Of a DNA stretch of 64,000 bases, positions 25,183 through 33,625 are shown one piece after another; position 1 is the stretch's first letter, and every line of letters starts with the position of its first letter. The notes below the pieces were generated by a model that saw nothing but the letters and a program-made list of their open reading frames with translations, ran no database searches and was not told the origin of the DNA. The translations under genes and the position numbers were made by a program. Origin of the DNA: DASUTB01 sp036374835 (GTDB lineage Bacteria; Actinomycetota; Actinomycetes; Jiangellales; Jiangellaceae); NCBI GenBank assembly GCA_036374835.1, contig DASUTB010000052.1, positions 1 through 64,000 on the forward strand. Reading direction: 5' to 3'.

Positions 25183-26079
25183 ATGACCAATCAGCTGTAT
25201 GGACCGGTGGACGACGTGGCGGCGCAGGCCGGCTATCCGGACGACCACCCGGAGCGGGTCGGCTTCTTCACCGACACGTCCGTGTGCATCGGCTGCAAGG
25301 CGTGCGAAGTTGCGTGTAAGGAATGGAACGGCGTACCCGATACCGATCTCGACCTGCTGGGTATGTCGTACGACAACACCGGCGACCTCGGCGCGAACAC
25401 GTGGCGGCACGTCGCGTTCGTCGAGCAGGCGCAGCCTCGCGAGGAGCTCGTCGACCTCGGCATGCCTTCGGTGGGCCCGCCCGGCGGTCAGGAGACCGCG
25501 GAGCCCGGGCGGGACGTGCAGTGGCTGATGATGTCGGACGTCTGCAAGCACTGCACCCATGCGGCCTGCCTCGACGTCTGCCCGACCGGCTCGCTGTTCC
25601 GCACCGAGTACGGCACGGTCGTTGTGCAGGAGGACATCTGCAACGGCTGCGGCTACTGCGTGCCGGCCTGCCCGTACGGCGTGCTCGACCTGCGACCGGA
25701 CGACGGCCGGGCCTGGAAGTGCACGCTGTGCTACGACCGGCTCTCGGACGGGTTGGAACCCGCGTGCGCCAAGGCCTGCCCGACGGACTCGATCCAGTTC
25801 GGGACCGTCGCCGAGTTGCGCGAGCGGGCACAGGAACGCGTCGAGCGGTTGCGGGCCGCCGGGGTCGAGAGCGCGCAGCTTTACGGCGAGGATCCCGGCG
25901 ACGGCGTCGGTGGGGACGGCGCGTTCTTCCTACTGCTCGACGAACCTGAGGTATATGGTCTGCCGCCGGACCCGGTCGTCACGACGCGCGACCTGTCGTC
26001 GATGTGGCGGCACGCCGGCGCCGCCGCGGTCGCCGCCGCGGCCGGCATCGTCGCCGCGTTCGTCGGGAGCCGGCGATGA
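25183..26079 (+). CDS. fdhB: Formate dehydrogenase beta subunit, four-cluster ferredoxin-like
   Basis: A 298-residue electron-transfer subunit with four cysteine groups typical of FdnH/FdoH-type proteins: CIGCKACEVACKEWN, CKHCTHAACLDVCPTG, CNGCGYCVPACPYGV and CTLCYDR ... CAKACP. These should hold four [4Fe-4S] clusters in a wire from the alpha subunit. A hydrophobic C-terminal segment (AAAVAAAAGIVAAFVG) probably anchors it in the membrane. It starts 15 bases after the alpha subunit stop, and its stop overlaps the next ATG (ATGA). Confidence 0.92.
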   Translation: MTNQLYGPVDDVAAQAGYPDDHPERVGFFTDTSVCIGCKACEVACKEWNGVPDTDLDLLGMSYDNTGDLGANTWRHVAFVEQAQPREELVDLGMPSVGPPGGQETAEPGRDVQWLMMSDVCKHCTHAACLDVCPTGSLFRTEYGTVVVQEDICNGCGYCVPACPYGVLDLRPDDGRAWKCTLCYDRLSDGLEPACAKACPTDSIQFGTVAELRERAQERVERLRAAGVESAQLYGEDPGDGVGGDGAFFLLLDEPEVYGLPPDPVVTTRDLSSMWRHAGAAAVAAAAGIVAAFVGSRR

Positions 26080-27053
26080 GCCCGCGCGGCGAACGGCCGA
26101 TGTCCCCGCCCGCTGAGTTCCGCTCGTACTACGGCCAACCCGTCATCAAGCCACCGACGTGGAAGTCGCCGGACGTTCCGGCGTACTTCTTCCTCGGCGG
26201 GCTGGCCGGCGCCTCGTCCGCGATGGCCGAGCTCGCGGATCTGACCGGCCGGCACCGGCTCGCCCGGGTCAGCCGGCTGGTCGCGGCGGCCGGTGCCGCC
26301 GGCGGCACCGCGTTCCTCGTTCACGATCTCGGCCGGCCGGAGCGGTTCCTCAACATGCTGCGGGTGTTCAAGCCGACCTCGCCGCTCAGCATGGGTTCGT
26401 GGGTGCTGGCCGCGTTCGGCACCCTCTCCGGGTCGGCAGCGGCGTCGGACGTGACCGGCCGGCTGCCGCGGCTCGGCCGCGGTGCCCAGGTGGAAGCCGC
26501 ATTGTTGAGCCCGATCATGATGACGTACACCGCCGTGCTCGTCTCGGACACGGCCGTGCCGGCGTGGCACGAGGCGTACCGGGAGCTGCCGTTCCTTTTC
26601 GCCGGCGGCTCACTCACCAGCGGTGCGGGCGTCGGGTTGCTGAGCGTACAGCCGGCCGACGCGGCGCCGGCGCGGGTGCTGGCCGTCGGCGGTGCCGCGC
26701 TGGAGGTCGCTGCCGAGCGCAGACTGAGCCGCCGGCTCGGCGCGCTCGCCGAGCCGTACCACAGCGGCTCCGCGGGCCGGTGGATGAAGGCCGGTCAGGC
26801 CCTCTCGATCGCCGGCGCCGTCACCGCCGTAGCCGGCCGCCGCAGCCGGGTGCTGTCCGCCGTGGCCGGCGCCGCACTGCTCGGCGGGTCACTGTGTACC
26901 CGGTTCGGCGTCTACGAGGCGGGTAAGGCGTCAGCGAAAGATCCCCGTTACACGGTCGAGCCGCAGCGGGAACGGCTGCGGGAACGGGCCGCGAAGTCGG
27001 CCGCGGCCGGATTCGTACCGGCGAGCGAGCCCGGCGTCACGGTCGGCCAGTAG
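26076..27053 (+). CDS. nrfD: NrfD/PsrC-type membrane subunit of the formate dehydrogenase
   Basis: A 325-residue integral membrane protein of the NrfD/polysulfide reductase family. It begins in the cytoplasm (FRSYYGQPVIKPPTWKSPDV), then has repeated hydrophobic helices such as YFFLGGLAGASSAMAEL and LSPIMMTYTAVLVSDTAVPAWHEA. The family passes electrons between an Fe-S subunit and quinone in the membrane. The gene order alpha-beta-NrfD implies that formate oxidation feeds the quinone pool. Its last 17 bases overlap the convergent selB gene. Confidence 0.85.
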   Translation: MSPRGERPMSPPAEFRSYYGQPVIKPPTWKSPDVPAYFFLGGLAGASSAMAELADLTGRHRLARVSRLVAAAGAAGGTAFLVHDLGRPERFLNMLRVFKPTSPLSMGSWVLAAFGTLSGSAAASDVTGRLPRLGRGAQVEAALLSPIMMTYTAVLVSDTAVPAWHEAYRELPFLFAGGSLTSGAGVGLLSVQPADAAPARVLAVGGAALEVAAERRLSRRLGALAEPYHSGSAGRWMKAGQALSIAGAVTAVAGRRSRVLSAVAGAALLGGSLCTRFGVYEAGKASAKDPRYTVEPQRERLRERAAKSAAAGFVPASEPGVTVGQ

Positions 27054-28806
27054 ATCGAAGGCGCCGACGGTCATCCGCGAGCCGGCGGGTGTGGCCGTGC
27101 CGATCGAGATACTGGAGTAGCGGCAAGGCCACCCGCCGGCTCGTATTGAGTGCCTTGCGTGCCTCGCTCACCGTGAACGGCTCGGGGAGCGCTGCGAGTA
27201 CGTCAACGGCCTGGTCGATGCTTTCCGGCAAGAGCACCACCCCGTCCGCGACGCGGATGAGAGCGCCGGCCCGTTCCACGGCCGCGATCTCCCGCCGGCC
27301 CAGGCCGAGTTCGGCGAGCCGGGCGGCGTCCGGTGCCTCGAACGGCGCGTCGGCCAAGTCGCCGCACAATCGTTCGACGGCTTCGGCGACCGGGGTAGGG
27401 AGGACGGAATCGTCGTCCGGCCGCACCACCCGGCCGTCGGCTATCTGTAGCGGCGGTTCCACCAGCGCGGTGACGAGAGACCGGTCGGGCAGGCCCAGCC
27501 GCCGACATACCGCGTCGACGGGCGGCCCGGGTTCCAGCGGGTTGTCGCCACGCCAGCTCGTCACCAGCCGGGGCAGCTCGGAGCGTAACCGCTGCCAGAA
27601 CTCTTCGTCGGCCAGCCAGCCGGCCGCTTTCGGCGACTCGGTGGCGGGGACGCCCATGCGCGCAAGCGTCTCTCGCCGCAGCACACCGCGGCGGCGAAGC
27701 TCCGAGCGGGCGTCGGGTGTGCCGTCGAGTTCGGCGAGCGTCTTCGCGCGGGCCGCGGCCGCCCCGCGTCGGTTCAACGCCGGTGGTGCGACATCGAGCA
27801 CCGTGACGCCGCCGCTGACGTGATGACCCCCAGGGTCGCGGAGCAGTCCGTGATCGCCGACATGCAACGGGAGTGTGTGCGAGAGGGTGAGCCGGGCGGT
27901 GTCGGACCCGAGCGGCCGCACCCGTGCCGGCTCGGCCGCCGAGCCGATGTGCAGCATCACCGTGCGCGGCAGCGAGTCCGTGGCGTCACCAGTGATCCGC
28001 ACGTCGATCACATCGGTGCGCCAGAACCGGTCGGGTGTGAGCAGAGCGTCACCACGGCCGACGTCGTCGGGTGCCACGCCGCGCAGGTTGACCGCGACCC
28101 GGCAAGCGGCGTCCGCGCCGGAAACCGGGCGACCGAGGGTCTGCAGCGCGCGCACCGAGGTGGTGCGCCCGCTGAACGCCACTTCCAGCTCATCACCGGT
28201 CCTCAATCGCCCGGCGGCGAGCGTCCCCGTGACCACCGTGCCGCTTCCCCGGACCGAGAACGATCGGTCGACCCACAGCCGGACCGGCGCATCGAGGTCC
28301 GGTTCGGGCAGCAGAGCAAGCGCCCGGTCGAGGGCCGGCCGCAGCTCGTCGAGACCCGCCCCGGTGCGCGCGCTCACCGTGACCGTGTCCACGTTACGCA
28401 GGGAGGTACCGGAGAACTCGTGCAGAGCCTGGACCCGGGCGGGCTCCGGATCGGCCAGATCGCTGCGGCTTATCACGAGCAGCCCGTGCCGGACGCGCAG
28501 CGCGTTCAGTGCCGCCAAGTGCTCGGCCGACTGCGGCATCCATCCTTCATCGGCCGCGACGACGAACATCACCGCCGGTACCGGGCCCACACCGGCGAGC
28601 ATGTTCGGGACGAACCGCTCGTGCCCCGGGACGTCCACGAACGCGACGGTGGCTCCCGAGGGCAGGTCGGTCCAGGCGAAGCCGAGATCGATCGTCAGCC
28701 CACGACGCCGTTCCTCGGCCCACCGGTCCGGCTCCATGCCGGTGAGCGCGTTGACCAGAGCCGACTTGCCGTGGTCGACGTGCCCGGCGGTGGCGACGAT
28801 ATGCAC
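27037..28806 (-). CDS. selB: Selenocysteine-specific elongation factor SelB
   Basis: A 589-residue translational GTPase that delivers Sec-tRNA(Sec) to UGA codons followed by a SECIS. G1 is AGHVDHGKSALVNALTG, switch II is DVPGHERFVPNMLAGVG, and the G4 position reads SRSD rather than NKxD. The EF-Tu-like domains 2 and 3 follow (SFSVRGSGTVVTGTL). The C-terminal about 200 residues are winged-helix repeats that bind the SECIS, ending in FTVSEARKALNTSRRVALPLLQYLD. GTG 28806 has GGGGAGG upstream and lies 24 bases after the tRNA-Sec gene, so selC and selB are probably transcribed together. Confidence 0.93.
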   Translation of the reverse strand: MHIVATAGHVDHGKSALVNALTGMEPDRWAEERRRGLTIDLGFAWTDLPSGATVAFVDVPGHERFVPNMLAGVGPVPAVMFVVAADEGWMPQSAEHLAALNALRVRHGLLVISRSDLADPEPARVQALHEFSGTSLRNVDTVTVSARTGAGLDELRPALDRALALLPEPDLDAPVRLWVDRSFSVRGSGTVVTGTLAAGRLRTGDELEVAFSGRTTSVRALQTLGRPVSGADAACRVAVNLRGVAPDDVGRGDALLTPDRFWRTDVIDVRITGDATDSLPRTVMLHIGSAAEPARVRPLGSDTARLTLSHTLPLHVGDHGLLRDPGGHHVSGGVTVLDVAPPALNRRGAAAARAKTLAELDGTPDARSELRRRGVLRRETLARMGVPATESPKAAGWLADEEFWQRLRSELPRLVTSWRGDNPLEPGPPVDAVCRRLGLPDRSLVTALVEPPLQIADGRVVRPDDDSVLPTPVAEAVERLCGDLADAPFEAPDAARLAELGLGRREIAAVERAGALIRVADGVVLLPESIDQAVDVLAALPEPFTVSEARKALNTSRRVALPLLQYLDRHGHTRRLADDRRRLRSTGRP

Positions 28807-28829
28807 GTCAACACCTCCCCCGAAGATCG

Positions 28830-28922
28830 CGGAGGCGGACGGGAATCGAACCCGCCCGGCCCGGGTACCGGGCCACACCGGCTTTGAAGGCCGGGAGGGG
28901 CACCAGCCACCTGAACGCCTCC
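28830..28922 (-). tRNA. selC: tRNA-Sec (anticodon TCA)
   Basis: A 93-base gene on the minus strand. The anticodon loop CTTCAAA carries TCA and is closed by CCGGC/GCCGG. The acceptor GGAGGCG pairs with CGCCTCC, followed by a discriminator G. The long variable arm TGTGGCCCGGTACCCGGGCC and the T-arm GGGTTCGATTCCC are present. The lengthened acceptor/T helix and the large extra arm are the marks of tRNA-Sec. The 3' CCA is not encoded. Confidence 0.93.
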
Positions 28923-28978
28923 GTGTGCCACGGTACCGCCGCAGTTGAAGCTTGGGCGGGACATCAGCCCGCTCGAAA

Positions 28979-29617
28979 CTAATCGGCACTCCGCGACGGC
29001 GCGGGAAGCCACGTGCCGGCCGTCATGAAAGTAGAAAGCGATGGCTTGGAAGGCTCGTACCGCCTTCGGCCACGACGAGATCCGCCGCTGGGTATAGGAA
29101 GCACCTGTTGATCGGGATCTTCGGTTCCGCCGGCCGGCGGGTCGAACAACAGCCCCTCGGTGTAGGGGTCCTCGCGCCCCTCGGTCATCGCCTGCATGGC
29201 TTGGGCATACCGTTCGCGCGCTTCGCCGACGGACCGCCGGCCGATCACGATCTCGTGCGCGAGGTTGATGGCCAGGAAGTTGGCCGCTTCGCCCGCGCAC
29301 CTGGCGGACAGCTCACCACGGGTGCGTTCGGCCATGACGCTGCCATCGAACTTGGCCAGGTCGGTGAAGCGCTGGGGCGGAACCTGGTAGTTGATCGCCT
29401 GCTCGAGTACGTCGACGTGGGGTGTGGGCCACTCATGCGCGGTCTCGATGTCGGTGATCACCGTCCACTTCCACGGTCCCGTGTCCCGCCAGGCCAGCAT
29501 GTGCCGGGTCGCTTCGTGCGGCGTGCCGTACCTCTTCATGACGGTCTTGGCGCTCTCGCGCGCCGTCTCCGGCCACGCATCGATGAGCTCATCGATGCGT
29601 TCGAGTTGATAGGTCAT
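28979..29617 (-). CDS. Stress-promoter gene of unknown function
   Basis: A 212-residue soluble, mainly helical protein. ATG 29617 has GAGGTG 7 bases upstream. The first 150 residues are rich in Glu/Ala and look globular (ELIDAWPETARESAKTV, GPWKWTVITDIETAHEW, CAGEAANFLAINLAHEIV). The last 50 are a proline- and arginine-rich tail. I recognise no family and no catalytic motif. A consensus stress promoter at 29655-29679 places it in the same regulon as the neighbouring hemerythrin gene. Confidence 0.75.
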   Translation of the reverse strand: MTYQLERIDELIDAWPETARESAKTVMKRYGTPHEATRHMLAWRDTGPWKWTVITDIETAHEWPTPHVDVLEQAINYQVPPQRFTDLAKFDGSVMAERTRGELSARCAGEAANFLAINLAHEIVIGRRSVGEARERYAQAMQAMTEGREDPYTEGLLFDPPAGGTEDPDQQVLPIPSGGSRRGRRRYEPSKPSLSTFMTAGTWLPAPSRSAD

Positions 29618-29654
29618 TGGGTTCACCTCAGGTTCACTGCATCTCGCACCCCGC

Positions 29655-29679
29655 ATACCCGCGCCCCCTGCGAGCAAAC
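29655..29679 (-). promoter_or_regulatory. SigB/F-type promoter, GTTT-N15-GGGTAT
   Basis: Exact consensus on the minus strand: GTTT (29679-29676), 15-base spacer, GGGTAT (29660-29655), 37 bases before the ATG of the unknown gene. Confidence 0.8.
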
Positions 29680-29768
29680 CGCTGCTCTGCCGGTGCCTAC
29701 GGCCGGGCCCGCCGCGTACCTGGTTTGCCAGGTACTTGCGCGCGTGACCGCGAAGCGTCCGCCGCCGG

Positions 29769-30338
29769 CTAGTTCGGCCGGCCGGTCAGGGCGTCACGGA
29801 CCCGGTCGACCAATCCGGCTCCCGGTGCGAGCAGCTTGTTCATCGGAGGCGTGTCCGGCGCGGTCGGATGCGGGCGGGTCGGCGCAATTCGCTTGGCACG
29901 CTCGATGTTCTGGCCGAGTTCGATCAGCTCATCCTCCGGGCAGGACGACTGAAGCTTAGGAAGGGCGTCGCTCTCCTCTTCCTTGATGTGATGGGTGACG
30001 TCCTCGACGAGCGCGTTGAACTTCTCCCGCAGTTGCGGATCGTCGGCATCGAGCCCTTCCATGTCCTTCATCACCTGTTCGGCCTCACGGTGCTCGGCGA
30101 TCTCCTCGTCGGCGATCTCGTCGCCGCCCTCCACGTGCTCCCGCAACGCCGGGTACAGGTACTGTTCCTCGGCAACCGAGTGGCGAACCAGCTCGGCGAC
30201 GATCGTGCTGACCAGGCGCTGAAACTCGGCCGGATCGGTCTCCCGCTGCGCCTGGGTGAACATCTCCTGCACTTCGCGATGATCGTCGATGATGATGTCG
30301 ACGACGGTGCGCCCGCCGCCTTCCGGTGTCTCGGTCAT
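29769..30338 (-). CDS. Hemerythrin HHE-domain protein
   Basis: A 189-residue protein with the HHE four-helix bundle that binds a non-heme di-iron site: IIDDHREVQEMF, LVRHSVAEEQYLYPALREH, AEHREAEQVMKDM and HHIKEEESDALPKL supply the His and Glu ligands. The last 45 residues are proline-rich and end in a short amphipathic segment. Bacterial stand-alone HHE proteins sense or bind O2, NO or iron under stress. ATG 30338 has GGAG upstream. Confidence 0.88.
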   Translation of the reverse strand: MTETPEGGGRTVVDIIIDDHREVQEMFTQAQRETDPAEFQRLVSTIVAELVRHSVAEEQYLYPALREHVEGGDEIADEEIAEHREAEQVMKDMEGLDADDPQLREKFNALVEDVTHHIKEEESDALPKLQSSCPEDELIELGQNIERAKRIAPTRPHPTAPDTPPMNKLLAPGAGLVDRVRDALTGRPN

Positions 30339-30373
30339 GGCGATTCTCCAATCCGTCGATGGGTCACTGCTGA

Positions 30374-30398
30374 ATGCCCGCCGATCCGGGGTTGAAAC
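30374..30398 (-). promoter_or_regulatory. SigB/F-type promoter, GTTT-N15-GGGCAT
   Basis: Minus strand GTTT (30398-30395), 15-base spacer, GGGCAT (30379-30374), 35 bases before the hemerythrin ATG. Confidence 0.65.
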
Positions 30399-30470
30399 GC
30401 GCGTCGCCTCCGTGGGCAGATTCGGATATCAACTGTCGAGCGAGGAGTGGCGCAAGCTCTCCGACCGCCA

Positions 30471-30734
30471 TCAGCGGCCATCACGCCAGTCTCCGCGGAC
30501 GCGATTCCACTCCGGCATCGGCTCGAACACATTGCCCGAGCCGTGCGGCTCCGCTGTGGATCCCACTGCTGTCGCGCGCATCACCCTTCGGGCCAGCCGC
30601 CGGTAGAGCCACGGCGCGGCGAGGACGACGTCGGCCCCCCGCTCGGCAAGGGCGACGGCCGTCGCCCGGCCGATGCCGCTCGATGCGCCCGTCACGACGG
30701 CCGCCGAACCGTTGATCCGCGAGACGCTAGACAC
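30471..30734 (-). pseudogene. Internally deleted short-chain dehydrogenase
   Basis: An 87-residue frame whose first half is a perfect SDR cofactor motif (AAVVTGASSGIGRATAVAL ... ERGADVVL) and whose second half matches the C-terminus of a longer SDR subgroup (PWLYRRLARRVMRA ... GNVFEPMPEW). The central part of about 240 residues with the Ser-Tyr-Lys catalytic residues is gone, with the frame kept. GTG 30734 overlaps the stop of the upstream zinc dehydrogenase, so the remnant is still coupled to it. It cannot be an active dehydrogenase. Confidence 0.75.
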
Positions 30735-31974
30735 CGTCGACGGGGCCGGCACCTCGGCCGCCGGGGAACACCTCTGCCTCGGTGCGCTCGGGTTGCAGGA
30801 TGACCTTGGTACAGCCTTCCCGCTTCTTCTGGAACAGCTCGTACCCGCGCGGAGCGTCCGCCAGCGGCAGGTAGTGGCTGGCCATGTCCTCGGTGCCCAG
30901 TGGATCGTCATCGTCGAGCACGTACGGCATGAGCTCGTCGATCCAGCGTTTGACGTGGCATTGGCCCATCCGCAGCGAGATGCCCTTGTCGAACATCTCC
31001 ATCATCGGCAATGGATCGATCGCGCCGCCGTACACGCCGGTGATCGACACGGTGCCGCCGCGGCGCACGGCGTGGATCGAGTCGGTGAGGCCCTTGAGCC
31101 GATCCACGCCGAACTTCTCCACGACCTTCTCACCGAGGCCGCCAGGTATGCGCGACGCGATGTCCTGCGTGCCCTTCACCAGCGCGCTGCCGTGCGCTTC
31201 CATGCCGACGGCATCGATCACGCTGTCCGGGCCGCGGCCCTCGGTGAGCTCGGTGAGCTGGGCGGGGACGTCGTCGACCTTGCTTGCATCGATGACGTCG
31301 ATCCCGTGCCGCTGCGCCATGTCCAGGCGCTCGGGCACCAGGTCGACGCCAAGTACGCGTTCGGCGCCGAGCACCTTCGCACTGCGCGCGCTGAACTGGC
31401 CGACCGGCCCCAGTCCGAATACCGCGACCGTGCCGCCTTCGGGTATGTCCGCGAACTGGGCGGCCTGCCATCCCGTGGGCAGGACGTCCGAGAGATAGAC
31501 GAAACGCTCATCCGGTGCGCCTTCGGGAACCTTGATCGGCCCGAACTGCGCCTGCGGGACACGCAGGTACTCCGCCTGACCTCCCGGTACCTGGCCGTAC
31601 AGCTTGGTGTACCCGAACAGCGAAGCTCCGGTGCCGTGGGCGCGGTTCTGCGTCGTCTCGCACTGGGCGTACAGCTGCCGCTGGCACATCCAGCAGTAGC
31701 CGCAGGAGATGTTGAAGGGAATGACCACCCGGTCGCCCGGGCTGATGTGCTCGGCCGCCTCGGGCCCCACGTCCTCCACGATTCCCATGGGCTCGTGGCC
31801 GAGGATGTCGCCTTCGGCCATGAGCCCGGTGATCACTTCGTACAGGTGCAGGTCGGAACCGCAGATGTTCGTGCTCGTGATGCGCACGACGGCATCGGTC
31901 GCCTCCTCCACCTTCGGGTCCGGGACGTCCTCGACCCGCACGTCGCGCTTGCCATACCATCGGACGGCCTTCAT
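30727..31974 (-). CDS. Zinc-dependent alcohol/formaldehyde dehydrogenase-like protein
   Basis: A 415-residue medium-chain dehydrogenase resembling glutathione-independent formaldehyde dehydrogenases. Zinc ligands lie in NICGSDLHLYE and ILGHEPMGIVEDVG. The structural zinc site is CGYCWMCQRQLYAQC. The NAD-binding motif is AVFGLGPVGQFSARSA. The long insert near residues 265-300 is typical of this subgroup. The substrate is not certain. ATG 31974 has a GGAGGAG site and a stress promoter, back to back with that of the SDR at 32119. Confidence 0.88.
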   Translation of the reverse strand: MKAVRWYGKRDVRVEDVPDPKVEEATDAVVRITSTNICGSDLHLYEVITGLMAEGDILGHEPMGIVEDVGPEAAEHISPGDRVVIPFNISCGYCWMCQRQLYAQCETTQNRAHGTGASLFGYTKLYGQVPGGQAEYLRVPQAQFGPIKVPEGAPDERFVYLSDVLPTGWQAAQFADIPEGGTVAVFGLGPVGQFSARSAKVLGAERVLGVDLVPERLDMAQRHGIDVIDASKVDDVPAQLTELTEGRGPDSVIDAVGMEAHGSALVKGTQDIASRIPGGLGEKVVEKFGVDRLKGLTDSIHAVRRGGTVSITGVYGGAIDPLPMMEMFDKGISLRMGQCHVKRWIDELMPYVLDDDDPLGTEDMASHYLPLADAPRGYELFQKKREGCTKVILQPERTEAEVFPGGRGAGPVDGV

Positions 31975-32004
31975 GATCTCCTCCTCGTCTCGCTGTTTCC
32001 ACAG

Positions 32005-32029
32005 CTACCCCGGGAGCGTCGGCGTTAAC
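32005..32029 (-). promoter_or_regulatory. SigB/F-type promoter, GTTA-N15-GGGTAG
   Basis: Minus strand GTTA (32029-32026), 15-base spacer, GGGTAG (32010-32005), 30 bases before the zinc dehydrogenase ATG. Confidence 0.65.
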
Positions 32030-32045
32030 CCGCGGCGGACCCTGG

Positions 32046-32070
32046 GTTAGCGCCGCACGGCGGCGGGTAT
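32046..32070 (+). promoter_or_regulatory. SigB/F-type promoter, GTTA-N15-GGGTAT
   Basis: GTTA 32046-32049, 15-base spacer, GGGTAT 32065-32070, 48 bases before the SDR ATG at 32119. The two divergent -35 elements are only 16 bases apart. Confidence 0.7.
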
Positions 32071-32118
32071 CTCGTCCAATAGACGACCCGCGATGACCGA
32101 GCACATGGAGAGGGAATC

Positions 32119-33006
32119 ATGGCCGAGCCGACGAAGCTTGATCCCGATCGTTTCCCGACGGAGTTTCCGCCGCAGCGCCAGGAACCACCCGGCCTTACCG
32201 ACGCCATGGAGCCGCAGCCCGACCACGGCGAGCAGACCTATCGAGGCTCCGGCCGGCTGACCGACCTGCGCGCACTGATCACCGGCGGCGACTCCGGCAT
32301 CGGGCGGGCCGTCGCGATCGCCTACGCCCGCGAAGGCGCGGACGTCGTGATATCGCATCTGAAAGAAGAGAAGGTCGACGCCAATGCCACGGCCGCCCTC
32401 ATCGCCCAGGCAGGGCGGCGCGCGGCGACGATCGCGGTCGACCTGACCGAGCGCCGGTTCTGCGACGATCTCGTCGAGTTCGCGTTGTCGGAGCTCGGCG
32501 GGATCGACATCCTGGTCAACAACGCCGGTTACCAGATGATGCGTACGTCAGGAATCGAAGAGATCGAGGACGAGCAGCTCGACCGGATCATGCGGACCAA
32601 CCTGTACGCGCTGTTCTGGCTGACCCGAGCCGTCGTGCCGCATCTGGGCGCCGGCGCATGCATCATCAACAACTCCTCGATCCAGGCGTACGACCCTTCG
32701 ACGCCCCTGCTGGATTACGCGGCGACCAAGGCGGCCATCAACAACTTCACCGTCAACCTCGCCCAAGAGCTCGGCCCTCGCGGTATCCGGGTGAACGCGG
32801 TAGCGCCAGGACCGATCTGGACGCCGCTCCAGCCGGCGACTCGCCATGCGCACGAGGTGGAGAAGTTCGGCCAGAACACGCCACTCGGCCGCGCCGGCCA
32901 GCCCGCTGAGGTCGCACCGGCGTTCGTCTACCTGGCGTCGCCCACCGAGGCCAGCTACGTCTCCGGCACGGTGCTCGGAGTTACCGGCGGCAAACCGGTG
33001 TTCTGA
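32119..33006 (+). CDS. SDR-family oxidoreductase, general-stress type
   Basis: A 295-residue classical SDR with an N-terminal extension of about 45 residues (RFPTEFPPQRQEPPG) as in Bacillus general-stress SDRs of the YhdF/GspA39 type. The cofactor motif is ALITGGDSGIGRAVAIAYA, followed by NNAGYQM, catalytic Ser in INNSSIQAY and YAATKAAINNF (Y-x3-K). The end VSGTVLGVTGGKPVF is typical of the family. The substrate is unknown. ATG 32119 has GAGAGGGA upstream. Confidence 0.9.
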   Translation: MAEPTKLDPDRFPTEFPPQRQEPPGLTDAMEPQPDHGEQTYRGSGRLTDLRALITGGDSGIGRAVAIAYAREGADVVISHLKEEKVDANATAALIAQAGRRAATIAVDLTERRFCDDLVEFALSELGGIDILVNNAGYQMMRTSGIEEIEDEQLDRIMRTNLYALFWLTRAVVPHLGAGACIINNSSIQAYDPSTPLLDYAATKAAINNFTVNLAQELGPRGIRVNAVAPGPIWTPLQPATRHAHEVEKFGQNTPLGRAGQPAEVAPAFVYLASPTEASYVSGTVLGVTGGKPVF

Positions 33007-33031
33007 ACGATACGTCGGCTCGCGGGCGGCG

Positions 33032-33496
33032 TCACTCGACGTTCCGGGCCTCCTGGATGCGCCGGGCGGCGGTCATCTCAGCCGCGGTGAGTACCAGGTA
33101 GGTCATCGAGGCGAGGAACGGTCCGACGAGCCAGGCGGCGGAGACCGGCAAGAGGTAGCCGACCGCTGTGGCGACCCCGACGGCGGCGGCGATGGATACC
33201 AAACTCAACGAGCTACCGAGCGCCACGACCTTGGTGGCCTCCCTGTCGGCGAGGGAGCGCCGGAAACCGCGGGTCGCGACCGCCTCGATGATGGCGAACG
33301 TCGCGACCGCGCCGATGAAGAACGCGATAATCTGGCCCGGTTGGGGCGGATCGTGGATCGCGCTGAGCATCGCCATGACACTCGTGATCATCACGGAGAA
33401 GCCGTACGCTCCGGTGTTGTTGCGCAGCGACAGGCGCAGCTCACGTACGTAAAGGCCGAGTTCGCGAGGCTCATGCTGTGACTTGCGGTCCGCCAT
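33032..33496 (-). CDS. Four-helix membrane protein of unknown function
   Basis: A 154-residue protein with a charged N-terminus (ADRKSQHEPRELGLYVRELR) and about four membrane helices (IIAFFIGAVATFAIIEAVAT, SLSLVSIAAAVGVATAVGYLLP and WLVGPFLASMTYLVLTAAEM). I recognise no family. ATG 33496 has GAAGGAAGG upstream. No GGGTAT-type promoter is visible. Confidence 0.7.
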   Translation of the reverse strand: MADRKSQHEPRELGLYVRELRLSLRNNTGAYGFSVMITSVMAMLSAIHDPPQPGQIIAFFIGAVATFAIIEAVATRGFRRSLADREATKVVALGSSLSLVSIAAAVGVATAVGYLLPVSAAWLVGPFLASMTYLVLTAAEMTAARRIQEARNVE

Positions 33497-33578
33497 CGTT
33501 GCCTTCCTTCGGTCAGGTTGTGTCCCGGGCTATCGGCGACCGGTCTCGCCGTCGGCATCTCCGGCTGGTCGGTGCGAG

Positions 33579-33602
33579 GTTACGGGACGCGCTACCGGGT
33601 AT
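33579..33602 (+). promoter_or_regulatory. SigB/F-type promoter, GTTA-N14-GGGTAT
   Basis: GTTA 33579-33582, 14-base spacer, GGGTAT 33597-33602, 23 bases before the epimerase ATG. Confidence 0.6.
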
Positions 33603-33625
33603 CGCTCCCTAGAGGAGGATGCGCG

